Translations under genes and position numbers: made by a program
The notes under the pieces: generated by a model
Database searches by the model: none
Told to the model about the DNA's origin: nothing
What the model saw: only the letters and a program-made list of their open reading frames with translations
NCBI GenBank assembly: GCA_003313425.1
Contig: NHZP01000004.1
Location: forward strand, 682,001-746,000
From: Pseudopyrenochaeta lycopersici
Taxonomy: Eukaryota; Ascomycota; Dothideomycetes; Pleosporales; Pseudopyrenochaetaceae
Reading direction: 5' to 3'
Length of the DNA: 64,000 nt
Shown: positions 21,725-33,947 of the stretch, piece after piece
Layout: every line of letters starts with the position of its first letter
How positions within the stretch are numbered: the stretch's first letter is position 1

Positions 21725-23011
21725 TTACATGTGCTGAGGGTGGAGATAGGTGGTGTGGAAGTATTGGTTTTGATGTTGCATGTTTGATGTGTGGTCCGAG
21801 GTGGGCGTGGAGGGATACATTGACGCTGGTTGCGACTTGACAACATAGCCGTGTCCAAATTGTTCGCTCTCTGGTGTAATCGGTGGTGTGAGGCATCCAT
21901 TGCTCATCATAGCAGCGCCGTAAGGGTTCTTTTGAGGCGTTTGGGGTCCATATGCTTCGGAAACAGGCTTTGGCTCCTCCAAGGTTACTGTAGGCGGCGG
22001 TGTTGGCGGGGCGGCTTGTCGTCGCGCAATCTGTGCCTGTCGTTGCAGGAACTCGTCGACAGTAGTAGACACATTCGAGAGATGCAACGATGCGTACTTG
22101 CGCGAAAGGACAGGAGACGGCTGGTATAGGTGATTAGACAATCCAACTACGGTCTGGGGATCGTAAGCGCCGGCCCATTCAGAAGTTCGTGCTTGAGGTC
22201 GGGACAAGACACATCTCGCGAGTGCGAGAGCGGATCTAGCAAGGACAGATGGTCGGGTAGCAACGAATTCCTTGTGGAAAAGAGCAATTTCCGCAATGTA
22301 CAGGGTCATGTGTTCGACTTCGGCATCATACGGGGCTTCTGAGAGAGCGACCTGAAGGAAGGCGTCTACGGTGGTATGCCCGATTATCCAGTTGAGAGTC
22401 TGGAGAACGTGCCACTCCATTTGCGTAAACATCTCATCGTCGTAGAGCGAGCAGCACATAGACTTCAGTTCTCGCACTGTAGGCACCCGGTCTTTCTTGT
22501 CTCCGTACTTAGCGGCGATGAGGAGGGCAGCACAACCAACAAGTTGATAGTGGCGCTTGTAAACAACACGGCGGGAGCAGTAGCGGTCGAGCAGGTTGAC
22601 AGCGAGGAACAAGGTCTCGGGAAGTAGCTGGAAGGCGGCATGAGCTTCAACCAAAAAGTCAAGAAGGTAAGGACGCATGAACCACTGGATCTCTGTTTGG
22701 ATGTCGATTGAATTGACATCTGGTAGGGTTTGTGACTGGCACTCTGTTAGAACAGTAACTCAGGAAACACATCTGGAGAGACTAACCTCCATGTGTATCA
22801 TGTGCTGCATGATATCTTCTTGGTACTCATCCGCAGTCAGTCTTGACAGCTCCTCTGCGATGGCTCGCTGTTGCATCCTTGCAATCGCACGTTGACGATC
22901 CCTGGCTTCAGCACGCATAGCATAGATGCCGTCGTCATGCGACTCCACAAAGTATGAATCGCAGTGCCCGTAGCGGGATTGTGATTGCTGTTGTTGTTGG
23001 TGGAACGCCAT
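21725..23011 (-). CDS. G1/S (Cln-type) cyclin
   Basis: Regulatory subunit of a cyclin-dependent kinase acting at the G1/S transition. Exons 23011-22787 and 22741-21725; 413 aa. The intron starts GTTAGT and the in-frame acceptor is the AG after CTAACAG. The cyclin box is unmistakable: SIDIQTEIQWFMRPYLLDFL, LLPETLFLAVNLLDRYCSRR, then GCAALLIAAKYGDKKDRVPT and MEWHVLQTLNWIIGHTTVDA. The tail of about 130 residues is Pro/Gln/Ser/Thr-rich (PTPPPTVTLEEP, TPPITPESEQ), resembling the PEST-like degradation region of G1 cyclins, with S/T-P sites for phosphorylation. The N-terminus starts with a short poly-Gln. The start at 23011 is the first ATG in the frame; the ORF upstream opens with TTG only. Confidence 0.92.
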
Positions 23012-24990
23012 GTTGGTCTGTGTAGTTGATGCTGGTCGAAAGAGTGGACGTCGGCTCTCCGGGATAGACGTGATCAAAGTCGAGTGGTGTTACGTTCGAT
23101 TTTTAAGTGAGTGGATGGCTCGTGATTGAACCGTATTAGTGAGTGACGGCCGGGTAGGCAATGGGAAGAAAGAGTGTAATTAGTTGGGTATGTAAAAGAA
23201 GGTCTGTTCCGTGATCCCCGAGGGCTTGAGAGGCGGAGAATATGATATAGCGAACAGAGCCTGAAGCGTATCGCGTTAGTCCATGTCGGTGGGAATTTAC
23301 CCTTGTATCATGCAAGGCCGGGTGGGAAGCTACCATACCTCTGAAAGGATTAGAATATTAAGTTAGAGAGCGAATGAGGTGTGCAGAAACACGAAAGAAA
23401 CAGCAAAAGAAGTCGAGGAAGTCGAGCCCCTTGCTAATTGCATCCAGAAGACAGGGTGGAATCAGCGCGGTTTCGTATTGTGCGGGAAGCACCACCGTGA
23501 ACAGGGAGGTGATTTTTGGGCAGAGCACGAGCTAACGAGTCCGCCGATTGGGCTAGTGGTGAGCCGCCAAGAGCTGGAATGTGAGGATCCCAGTGCAGGC
23601 AGTCACGAACTAAGCAAGGATTAGGGCCGAACACTCATATTGCGAAGAGGGTGAATGCTTACGTTGAACGTCCGTCAGGAACAGAGTGGCGCAGGAGACC
23701 GAGGTGGAATACAGCCGGTTTTGGTGGTGTCTGAATAGCGATGCCGTCAGTAAATGTCAATGATGCAATGTGAGTCCAGGCGAATGAAGGAGACGGGCTT
23801 ATCGAGATGTGATCGGCTAGTCCTAATGATAGTAATCCAATGTAGTAATGGGTATGGCCATGGCACACTTTACTGGAATGAGGTTTTCACTCGGAGATTA
23901 CGGAGTCGCGAAAAATATGGACACTATCCATCCATGCTAACGGACACGTAGGGCATGAGCATCATCATAGTGTTGTCGGTGAATGAGCGGGGTGTGCGTT
24001 CAGGCCGTTTACTGTTCTTTGCAGATGGCGGATGCTTGTGGGTGGGTGGGTGGACGAACATGTCGAAACAGCTTAACCGACGGCCACATAGTGTGCAGGG
24101 TCGACAGGGGGTGAATGGATTCGACGTGTGCAGCAGCGTGGTTGTGGCATGCAATTCGGAGTGAAGCGAGATCCGGGGCGTTCGGCGAGACAGATCTAAT
24201 CGACGTAGAGGCAAATGCAATCCGATCGTGTGGCATGCACCTTTTCAACCCCCTTGACTCGAACTTCCATTCCCCATGGTCAATAGCCGGATTCTTCTCC
24301 CATCATCGTGTTCCTTGACTTCTCGATCATCCCTTCGACACGACTACGACACCACATCGCGATAGTCTGGCTCACGGTGCCCAAGGCTTTCCTAATCGGG
24401 ATGGACGGTGAAAGGAGGTACCCAGAGTCGGTCCAGGAGCTTGACAGCAGGGCCCAGCGGCAAAAACAAAAAAAAAGAGACACAAAGCAAGACATGAGAC
24501 CTACCGAAACGTTCCAACGAATGACACAATGTCGACAGTGGAGTTACACACACGGGTGGCAGTCAGACAGGAGTCGGGGCTGACAGCTGTATACGGGAGC
24601 AGGAATGGAGTAACAGCGGGTGCGTGTTCTCAGCAATCTCTGCGTCCAGCGAGAGGCGATGGGAGAGGGCGGGCGGGGTGAATGGGGCTTGAAGGCACAG
24701 AAGGCTCTGAGACTCTTCACGGACCTATTCGAGGAGAGACGGTCGGGTTTTGGGGGGGGACCGAGAGCAGGAGAAGGGGAGTTTTTTATGGAAAGATAGG
24801 GCCGAAAGACTCAGCACCACATCAGATCCAAGACTCCGTGCTCGACCGTGGTGAGAGGAAGTATAAAGAGAAGGTGAAGGGGGAGGTGAGGAGGAAGGTT
24901 GATGTTCAGACGGGCGTAGGTTTGAGAAAACGAATGGCCAGCGTCTCTTAGCAGGCTGAGTGGAGCGAAAGCGCTAGGCCAGTTCCGCGA
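23012..24990. other. Long upstream region of the cyclin gene
   Basis: About 2 kb with no frame that looks coding. G1-cyclin genes often have long regulatory 5' regions and leaders, so part of this is probably cyclin promoter and 5' UTR. Several AG/GT-rich low-complexity stretches occur after 24400, including a run of As near 24467. Confidence 0.4.
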
Positions 24991-27900
24991 CACGGCCAGC
25001 TTACAGCAAGGAACAGTTGCGCCATGGACGCCGCACTACGCTGGCAGGAGACGCTTCGATAGGCTCGGCGCTGTTGCATCTGGCAGCTTGCAGACCAGGA
25101 ACACGCTTCACATTGCACGCGTCCTGGTCCCGTATCTACCGCAAATACCATGACTATCAATGCTGTTGCGCGCTGTCGCGCCTCCCGGCCTGCCGTGGCA
25201 CGCCCCGTCTGTCACGCCGCGCACTGCCATCCACTCTCCGTGCTGCCTCCACCGTGGGACCGTGTTTCCATGGGCCTCGCACAAATATTCGCCGCTGCGC
25301 TTGCTGTCCTCGAACGCGCCCGTCTTTGGACGACGTTTGTGGGCAGCTTCCGGCTGAAGCAGCGCGCTCGTCGTCGCCAGCCACCCCCCGCTCGAATCAG
25401 CGTGCTGGAGTGTCTCCGGTCAGCCTAGGGCCAACGCATGCAGCTACACAAGGCTTGCAGGATGAGCCCACGATCGCTGTCCAATCTGTCCCTCGCCTGC
25501 GCACTGTGAACATCTTGCTTTGCACACGGCCAAGACCTGCAAATGGCATTCTGGCCGACGCTCACTGTGACGGGTCGCTGACTGCGCTCGACCCCCAGCC
25601 ATGCCTGTCCCCCAGAGAGCCGTGGTTCCCCTGGCATGTCTGAGGTTAGCCTGCGCCAAGTGCAGCGTCCGGCTCCTGAATAGAATATCGTCATATTTGA
25701 TAATTGATGAGCGGGCTTAAGCGCTCCTCCTTTTACCACCGCGGATTAAGACTGTAAAAGACTGCCTCGTCGCGCGTCGTGCCCGGAAATGCATCCCTTT
25801 TGGCCTGTCGACAATTGTCCGACAAGTCATGCACTATGACGCCCGTGAAGATCAGATCCAGAGACAATCTCCTCTGCTTTTACGCACAATGGCCTAGAGG
25901 GCCCCACGTTCGCTCACGTTCTTCCGCATGGTGGAGTACTTTAAAGGAGACTCGCGCAACGTCGGTACCAGCGCTCCAAGCGGGCGTAACACGGACCCCT
26001 TCCCTTGCTGGCGGGAGCCTCAGGCCCCAAACGTTGAATTTGATCGTTTCGTGATGCTTTCAGGCTGCCTGCATTTTTTTGTTTCGACCAGCTCCAGAAG
26101 CCTCAATGGCTGCTTCAACCGCCTGCAACAAAATAAATTAAGCCTGCCGACGCGTTTTGACATGAACGCGTGTGGGATTCGGTTTCCTAAGATTGCCAAT
26201 TCTGCTACTGTGCGCGAGCCCGCGGATTGGCAAGCCTCCGGCCTCTATAGTTTTGGAGAAATCAACCGCGATGACCTGCCCTTGCTGAACTACTGCCTTT
26301 TGCGGGGTTGGCGCCTCTTACGAGGTCTTGTTCCGCCGCATGCAAGACGGGTCACTTGTGCCAGTGCTTTAAACGATGCGAGCAGCATCGATTTACTTGA
26401 CGCAGCGCAAGTGGAGCAATAGATTCTCTCATGCATACATCATCGTGAGTAAGGAAGCACGCGGATTGCCGTGAGCTCACCACACAACGCGTCCCACTCT
26501 CATCTGGGGCGTAGAAGCCCGTTAAGAGACATTTCTTTTTTTTTTTTTTGCATTTGATAAATTACCGCAGCAAAGAGCCTTAAAGCCGTCCCGGCTGCGG
26601 CCTTTAGGCGTACCTCAGCTCGGCGCGTCTTTTTCGTCACTTGCATCAGCAATTGTCGAGGATTGGCGTTTCGCAAACCCTTTGGCAAGCATAGTCCGAC
26701 TCGGTTTCGGGTATTGGGTGCGGCTGGGCTGCGGCTCAGCATCCCAAGATGATGATTGCTAGCGTGATGTGTCGCGTTCTGCATTTAGAGGATAGAAAAA
26801 GCACAGGTCTAACGCAGCCCTTCTGCAGCTCTATTCCCTATCCTTCTAGTCTTCTGCTGCAGCTAAGGGGCCTGCCGACATCCGGTGAAGGGTGTCGCCT
26901 CCAGCCACCGCTGCACCTCGACACGCCAGAATCCAAGATTATGTCAAAGTCGCGAACAAACGCGTCTTAAAGTGCTTCAGCCTCAGTGCACGCGAATACG
27001 CGCGCGACGAAACTCGAGCATCAGGCTATATCTGATTCGACTCCGTGCCACGCCATCCTCAAGTCCGACTGCAGCCCGAGCAAGACTTCGCGTGCGGTGG
27101 AGCCGCAGCACACGACCACCTTGCTCCCCATGAAATTTTCGCAGAAATTTTTATGACGATGCGGATCTTTCAGGAGACGGAAATGTCGGTTCGACAGCTT
27201 GTCAATCGCCTTACCATAGCAACCAAGATGGGCCGAGGCCTGTAGGAAGGTAGCCTCCGTGACACTTGCGACTCGCTGAGGAAGGATCCCTAACCTTCAG
27301 CTTTATCGCTTACTTGGGTTACCCGGGCACCGCAGTGCCGTCACAGATCTGTGCATACTTGCACGACTGTTGAGCAAATTTTTTCAACCGTCTCGGTCAT
27401 GGCTGCTTCCAAGCACGCTGCATGTTTCAATACTCAACGACACCTGCCCGCTCCCGCATGCAAAGTGAGGAGCGAATGTTTGACCTGAAGCTGCAGCTAG
27501 GCTCTCTGAACACCTTGCCGTGTTCCACGGATACCGTGCCCGACGCAATGACGCTCATTTTGGAACTCGTACCCCGCCCCACGGCCCAAGCTCGTGAAGG
27601 TTCGTTCACTGCTTCATCACGAGATTGCCACGACAACTGCTTTTGGGCGTGTTGTAGGCGTCATGAAACCCCTTGGGCACTAGTTCTCGAACCACGCGTG
27701 CCGCGTAACTTCTACTTCACATACAATGATTGCCATGGTCTATGAAACGTTCCCTAGAAGATCAGGGGTGCAGACGATTTCATGTTGAATCAATATAGAC
27801 TTCAGATAGCTTCCGAAGACTCTGCATGCTTGGGGCGCGTAAGCTTCAAATGGGCATAGTTAAACGCTTCTGCATGGTCGTTCTGTACGCATGTCAGTGC

Positions 27901-28841
27901 TGAAACATTGGATTGAATTCGCATCAGGCCAAATAAATTTTATTCGAGTCGGGGGGAATTATTCCCGACAGCGCCCGGCAAAGCTTCTCGAATGATGGCT
28001 GCTTTCGTTTCAAATAACGCATCGTTCCATTGCGCGAAATGTCAGATACTCATTATCATGGCCGGCATTCACATAGATGAGATAGTGAGAATGTTGGTTG
28101 GGGGGCGTAGATAGAAGGGGCGGCTAGAGCGCCCTGACGGGATTACAAAAGCCGTCCGATGCCCCCGAGGTTCGGTCAAATTTCCAGGTGTTTTCACGAC
28201 CATGAACTGTTCGTGATTAGACCTTGACTTCACAATTATACCAATTGAGTGCAGTATCAACAAATGACAAGCTCAGATGCCGACGCACTGGGCGAGGCAT
28301 CCCACCGTGCCACCACCTTTGGAGCTCTCCTAGCACATGCACCTTATCATGATCATGTCCAGGCCAGCAAAAACTCCAGCCATACCACCAAATCAAAGCC
28401 CAGGAGTGTGAAGGCCATGTCCGGCAGTCAATGAGGCCAAGTGGAGGATCTAATCTGGTGGCACGAGGGTGGAACGCGATGGTCGGGACTTAGGGTAGGA
28501 GAGGGGATCTTAGTGTCTGTGATATAGCGATCAGTACTGTGGAGAGTCTACCTATTACTTGGAGTACAATCTCGGGTCACAAGACTCGATGACAGTTGGA
28601 CGGAGTAAGAGGCTGGTGTGGCAGTGAAAAGCAAGTCGTTGGTCGTCGGAGAAAAGTTAGCCGTCCCCCGACGGATCCACCCAAAAAAGTGTTGCCAAGC
28701 CAAAAGTTCGAGTTCTCATGCCTTCAGATGCGACTTTTGACTTTTGGTGTGAATGTCATGTCTTCGCGTTAGGGCTAAGATAGTCCCGCGCTCAGCAACT
28801 TGATAAAACTGCGCCATTGAAAATCCACAGCCTACGCCGTC
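24991..28841. other. Gene-free region between cyclin and UTP4
   Basis: About 3.85 kb. Frames up to 208 codons (25017-25643) open with TTG, lack domains and are matched by equally long opposite frames, as expected for C-rich non-coding DNA. No transposase, reverse transcriptase, tRNA or repeat array was found. ACGCGT occurs at 25117, 26150, 26166, 26487, 26960 and 27694. The last few hundred bases should contain the UTP4 promoter. Confidence 0.4.
26536..26549 (+). repeat. T14 homopolymer
   Basis: Fourteen T residues in a row inside the gene-free region. Confidence 0.9.
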
Positions 28842-31605
28842 ATGGACATCCACAGGTCCCGTTTCGTGCCCTTCAACCCGTCCGCAATCAACGCTCTCGC
28901 ATTTTCACACACCAAAGCCGAACATGGGAACCGTGAGCCCGAATCTTTGCGACTAGCAATTGGGCGTGCAAACGGCAACATTGAGATATGGAATCCGGCC
29001 AACGGAGCTTGGCTGCAAGAGAAGGTTTTTCACGGCGGCAAAGACAGAAGCGTTGAGGGTCTGGCATGGACACAGGAGCCAGATCTGAAGGATGCGCATG
29101 GAAAAGTAATACCAGGTCGATTGCGTCTGTTCAGCATTGGGTACTCGAGTAGCGTCACAGAATGGGATCTGGCTACCGGCCTTCCTGCGCGACACTCGAA
29201 CGGCAACCACAGCGAGGTATGGTGCTTCGCAGCACAGCCGAGGAAGAAGGGTACACACCAGAAGCTTGTCGCTGGCTGCGCAGATGGCGCAATTGTATTG
29301 CTGTCTACGGAAGACAACGAGCTCACCTTCGAGCGATTTGTGTCCCGAGCTACCAACAAGAAAGCGCGCGCTTTGAGCATAGCATACAAGGACAACGATG
29401 TTGTCTTAGCCGGATTCGCAGATAGCACCATCCGGGTGTTTGATACAAGGAATGGAAACGCCATAAGAAACATCTCCTTGGGCAACGGACCTGTTGGTGG
29501 ACCAAAGGAGATTCTGGTCTGGAAAGTCAGATGTCTCTCGAATGGCGACTTTGTGTCTGGCGACTCCACCGGCGACATCAGAATCTTCAATGGGAAGACT
29601 TTCAGTCAGACCCAGAGGATTTCAGGGCATGAAGCAGATGTCCTTGATATTGTAGTGTCTCAAGATGGCTCCAGCATCTTCAGCGCCGGTATGGATCGTC
29701 GAACATGTTTCTATACGAGCAAGAAGGGACTCGCCCAAGGGCAAAGCGGCAAGTGGCGCAAGGTGTTACATAAAAGATACCACGAGCATGATGTCAAAGC
29801 CATGGCGACCTATGAGGGCAACAAGCTAAGCGTGGTGGTCTCTGGGGGTAAGACTTGTCTGACAAAGGCATCGTGATCTCGCTGACAGCTACTCAGGCAT
29901 TGATACTCAGCCAATCGTTGTGCCCATGCGACAATTTGAAAAGGAATTGAGTCGTGGCCTTCCAGCTTTGCCTCCTACACCACCTCTAGTAAGTGCCCCG
30001 GATGCACGACTCGTTGTCAGCTGGTGGAATGCAGAAGTGCGTGTGTGGCGCGTCAAACCTCAAGATGATGGCACGGAAAAGCCCAAGGTGGTCGCACGCC
30101 TAGCACTACAGGGGGAAGAGAACATCACTTCTGTCTCAATCAGCCGAGATGGTGCACTTCTTGCCGTTGCCACCGTCAGCGTGGTTAAGCTGTTTCAACT
30201 CATACATTCACCGCGAGGATCAGGCGCAGGACTCCGTGTACGGAAGTTGGAGATGCCTTCGATTGTAGGGACAAGGACTGTGAAGTTGGCAGCAAACGGC
30301 AAGTGGCTCGCAGCAATCACTGCAACGAACGACGTTCAGTTGGTCAGAATCGTCAGCACAGAGGACCCGACTGACGCACCCCGTGCACTGGACAAGCTAC
30401 AATACCTGCATCGTCTACACCGCGACAGCATTCCGCAGAATGCGCTCAATGGGCCGTCCGGGCCATATGAACGTTACATCACACATGCTGACTTCTCCAC
30501 GGACGGCAACCTCCTCGCTGTCACTGATCTCGCTGGTTACATCGATACTTGGGTCATCGAAGGGCACGAGGATACGACTGCACCTGAAGTAGACATTGAC
30601 GATTCAGCCCCGGCTTCGGATGAGGACGAGGATTCGGATGATGAAGACGAGTCTAAGAAACAAATAACATTCCTCGGCCAACGGTGGATACGTAATCCCT
30701 CCGGTCATTTACTCCCGCGGCTTGACTCCACACCTGTCTTGCTTTCTTTCCAACCAATTCCGGACGAGTCCAATCGACCACAACCAAACGGCAACCCTGC
30801 CGTGCATCCCACAAGACACAACCCCCACCCTCACTCGCATGAGTTGCCTTCTACAGAATATCGGATGTTGGTGGTATCGGCAGAGCACCAGGTCTACCTC
30901 TTCGATGTCATGGCAGGTCGGTTGTCTGAGTGGTCGCGAAGGAACCCACTTTCCAGCTATCCTCGCGAGTACCAACAACTTGATCATGCAGCAAAGGGAT
31001 GCATTTGGGACATTAGCAGTACTGAGCAACGGATATGGTTGTATGGAGAAAAATGGCTGTTCATGTTCGATCTCACGAAGGACTTGCCCATCTCCGAGCA
31101 GGACATAACCAATCTAAAGAAGAGAAAACGCGAGGCAGCCAAGAACTATAGTGGTGCGGGTGCGGCGGTCCCTCAGAAAGAGGTGCCTGTTACCAAGATG
31201 AGGAAGTTCCAAGGGGATCAGAATGACCAATCCGGCAAGACAAAATGGGTGGACATCAACGCTACTAGCGGCAGTGCGACACTTGATGACGACGACGTTG
31301 AGGACAATAGTCCACCCTTGGCAAGTCTCAGGCGGTCTACCACGCAAGATGGCGCGCAAACGAATGGCGGTGGACCGAACGGCGCTTTTGCAGATTTGAC
31401 AGCTGCTGGAGGAGAAGTCGGTGAGGTAGTGGATCAGCGAAAACGCACCGAGCCGTGGTGGCACACGTTCAAGTACCGCCCAATACTGGGAATTGTCCCT
31501 GTCAGCGGAGACGACAGTCACCATGCGCCCGAGGTAGTGCTTGTGGAACGGCCATCGTGGGATCTTGATCTCCCGCCGCGGTTCGTTGGGACCCACGAGC
31601 AGTGA
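28842..31605 (+). CDS. UTP4: UTP4, WD40 subunit of the t-UTP / SSU processome
   Basis: Nucleolar WD40 protein of the t-UTP subcomplex, needed for pre-18S rRNA transcription and processing. Exons 28842-29847 and 29897-31605; 904 aa, longer than the yeast protein of about 776 aa. The start MDIHRSRFVPFNPSAINALA and the junction VVSGG-IDTQPIVVPMRQF are characteristic of Utp4. Repeated WD units are visible (NGNIEIWNP, SSVTEWDLATG, DSTIRVFDTRNG, TGDIRIFNGK, DVLDIVVSQDGSSIFSAGMD). An acidic insert (SDEDEDSDDEDESKK) and a Gly/Asp-rich C-terminal linker account for the extra length. The C-terminus has the family-like WWHTFKYRPILGIVPV. The intron is a 49-nt GTAAGA...CAG. Function is inferred from the family and the identification is strong. 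Confidence 0.93.
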
Positions 31606-33947
31606 GAAGGGGGGGGGGGGGGAGATTGAAGTGTTTTGTAGATGTTTGCAAGATACCTATTAGGACATGGACTGCATGGCCCTTGAAGAATGAGAATCCT
31701 TGTATACCTAGATGGCATGAAGAGATCATCATAGAACTACAGCTACAGACGTGGTACCCAAATGTGGTCGCCAGACGTGGTGACCCTTCCCAGCTAAAGA
31801 GGTCAAGCATGGGGTATCCTATCCTTACCACTTTAGCCTTCAGCCTCAAAAGTACTATTCAATATGTCCAGAAACGCAGGCACCAACAGTTGCCTAGCCA
31901 TGTACGGACTCGGAACACACCGAGCAGCGTACATTTTGCTAACCGACCATCAGCACCGTGTGTTCTGTGTCGTGGTACGTGGTGTTGGAAATGCAACGTG
32001 GGGTCTGGAATTTGCTCCGCGTCAGCAATGAGCAGTCCGTCCGTGTGCGGGTGGGCAGGGCCAGTACGGGAATTGCTCACGCCGCAAGCTTTCGCTGAGA
32101 CATTGCTTGGCGAGGTCTTGGTGAGCCTGGGTTGGACGCGCAAGAGGTGAGCAATGTGAAGAGGGTGGATTGGGTAATTGCTTGGTCATGTGTGCAATCA
32201 CGACTTGCTCGGGCGAGACATTGTTGGAAGGACTACTAGGCTGCTGTGCGCAATTCAGAAGACAATGTGTCTGCTGGAGCTTCTGGTGAGCTCTGTGTTG
32301 GGGTGATGCGCGGTCAGGCTTCCCAAGGCAACATCAAGAGTCGTCATGTGCGATTGTGGTTGAGGCAGTGATGCTTCGGGATCGTCCACCAAGCACAGTA
32401 AAGATGGACGATGCTCGCCGTTTGACAACGCATCTGTGGGAGGCCTCATCACATGACCATGTTGGATTTGGAGACAGATTTGTGAACCGTCTCGGACGAT
32501 TAGCAAGCGTTTTCGGGTGGTGCAGCCCTAGATATCAAACTGTGCACATGGATGACGAGGCAGGCAAAATTCCTTCAGTGTCGCACAGACTTTTACAAAT
32601 CGGAAAATGACTTGCAGAGGATCAAGCGATCGAGTCGTCTACGCCACATGAGAGGCTCTGTGTTGCGCAGCTCTGGTCCAGAAGTCCGGTCGAGCGCTGA
32701 CAATAGCGTGGACGCTGACAGCCAGCAACGTGGAAGACAGGCATTGAGCATCGCCGAACATGACATTGGGCGTTGGCAACGGAGCAGACGGTGGGGCAAT
32801 GTGATTTCTCCGCCGGTTCTCGATCAAAAAAAGTGCGTATTCCAATACTTTGTAGTCAAGGGCGACGGTGGTCAGTGTGCAGAGGGGTGGAGCGGTGGAA
32901 TGGTCGCGGGCCGGGACAGTACGCGTGGCTTGCGAAGATCAAGCGCCTCCGCCTTGCGACGCTGCCGCAAAAGTTCCCTGATGAGGCAAGATGTGAGAGC
33001 ACGGGAAATTGGAGGTCGCGTAGCCAGTCGTGTTTAGAGGTTCAATTATACGAGCATGCGAGGTTGCCGGGAATGAGAGGCAATTACTGAGTGTTCAGAG
33101 CCCATGTATGCTGCGTGTCGTCAGGTTGGAGGTGCAGGGGGTCAAGGGGAGCAGGGACGGGCGTTGAAGCCATAGACGCTTCACAGCAAGGTGTAAGAGA
33201 ACGAGGCCCCGAGTATTTCATTTCGAGACGTGTGCGCCAAGGCGACGGGTGTTTTTGGAGGGGAACTGGAATTGACTTGGTGGACAGATTGGCGGTGTTG
33301 CGCAAGCAGCACGCATCTTCGGTAGAGACGCTTAGCGTCCAGCGCCCCTGCGTTTGACAAGCGAGCAGCTTGTTGCGAAGACGCTCAGTGAGGGTGCGCA
33401 GACAGCAGTGCGGGAGGGTGCGGGGCGTGCCAGAGCAGCAGAAGACGACGGAGCAGCGAGACGCGTTCCCGGCAGTATTATCGTGCAGCCATGTTATGGT
33501 TGCAGCAGCAGTGCTGGGTCGGACGTGTCTGGGATGTGGACGCAGCGAGCGCCGCGACAACTGCCTACGCGGCCCTGACCAAAGCGGAAAGGCGCGCAGA
33601 GTCGTCTTGCCCCATCAGCCATCAATACCCTCCAGGCCCGGACGCTCTCTCTGCTCGCTCAACCCCATCTCGACGACGAAGAGACCGAGTCTGCGCTCGA
33701 TAGCCGCCTGCGTGTGCTCGCTCTCTGGTGTTGCTGCTGCCGCTGCCGCCGACACCGCTCCCAGAATACCTGCTGGTGGCCCCTCGCACCTGCTGCGCCT
33801 GCCGCACCGCATCATCGGGCTGTGCACTGCCAATCGCCCGCCGCCTACAAACCACCAGCGACCCCCCGACTCGACCCTCCGCTTCCCCCAACACCACCCG
33901 CCCGACGACCACGACAACACTGCGACGGCCGCTCGCACCCACCCGCC
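31606..33947. other. Intergenic region UTP4-PNG1, no gene seen
   Basis: 2.3 kb. Frames such as 31602-32150 (plus) and 33084-33560 (minus) have no ATG start or domain and are shadowed by frames on the other strand. The last 400 bp are pyrimidine-rich and probably form the PNG1 promoter and 5' leader. Confidence 0.4.
31609..31622 (+). repeat. G14 homopolymer just after the UTP4 stop
   Basis: Fourteen consecutive G residues begin three bases after the TGA stop. The tract would lie in the 3' UTR and could form a G-rich structure; the length may be a sequencing uncertainty. Confidence 0.85.

Noticed and set aside
25017..25643. 208-codon plus-strand frame in the gene-free region
   Set aside because: Begins with TTG, composition is Arg/Pro/Cys-rich as in C-rich non-coding DNA, and long frames exist on the other strand.
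33084..33560. 158-codon minus-strand frame upstream of PNG1
   Set aside because: GC-rich region where several frames are open on both strands; no domain or splice support.
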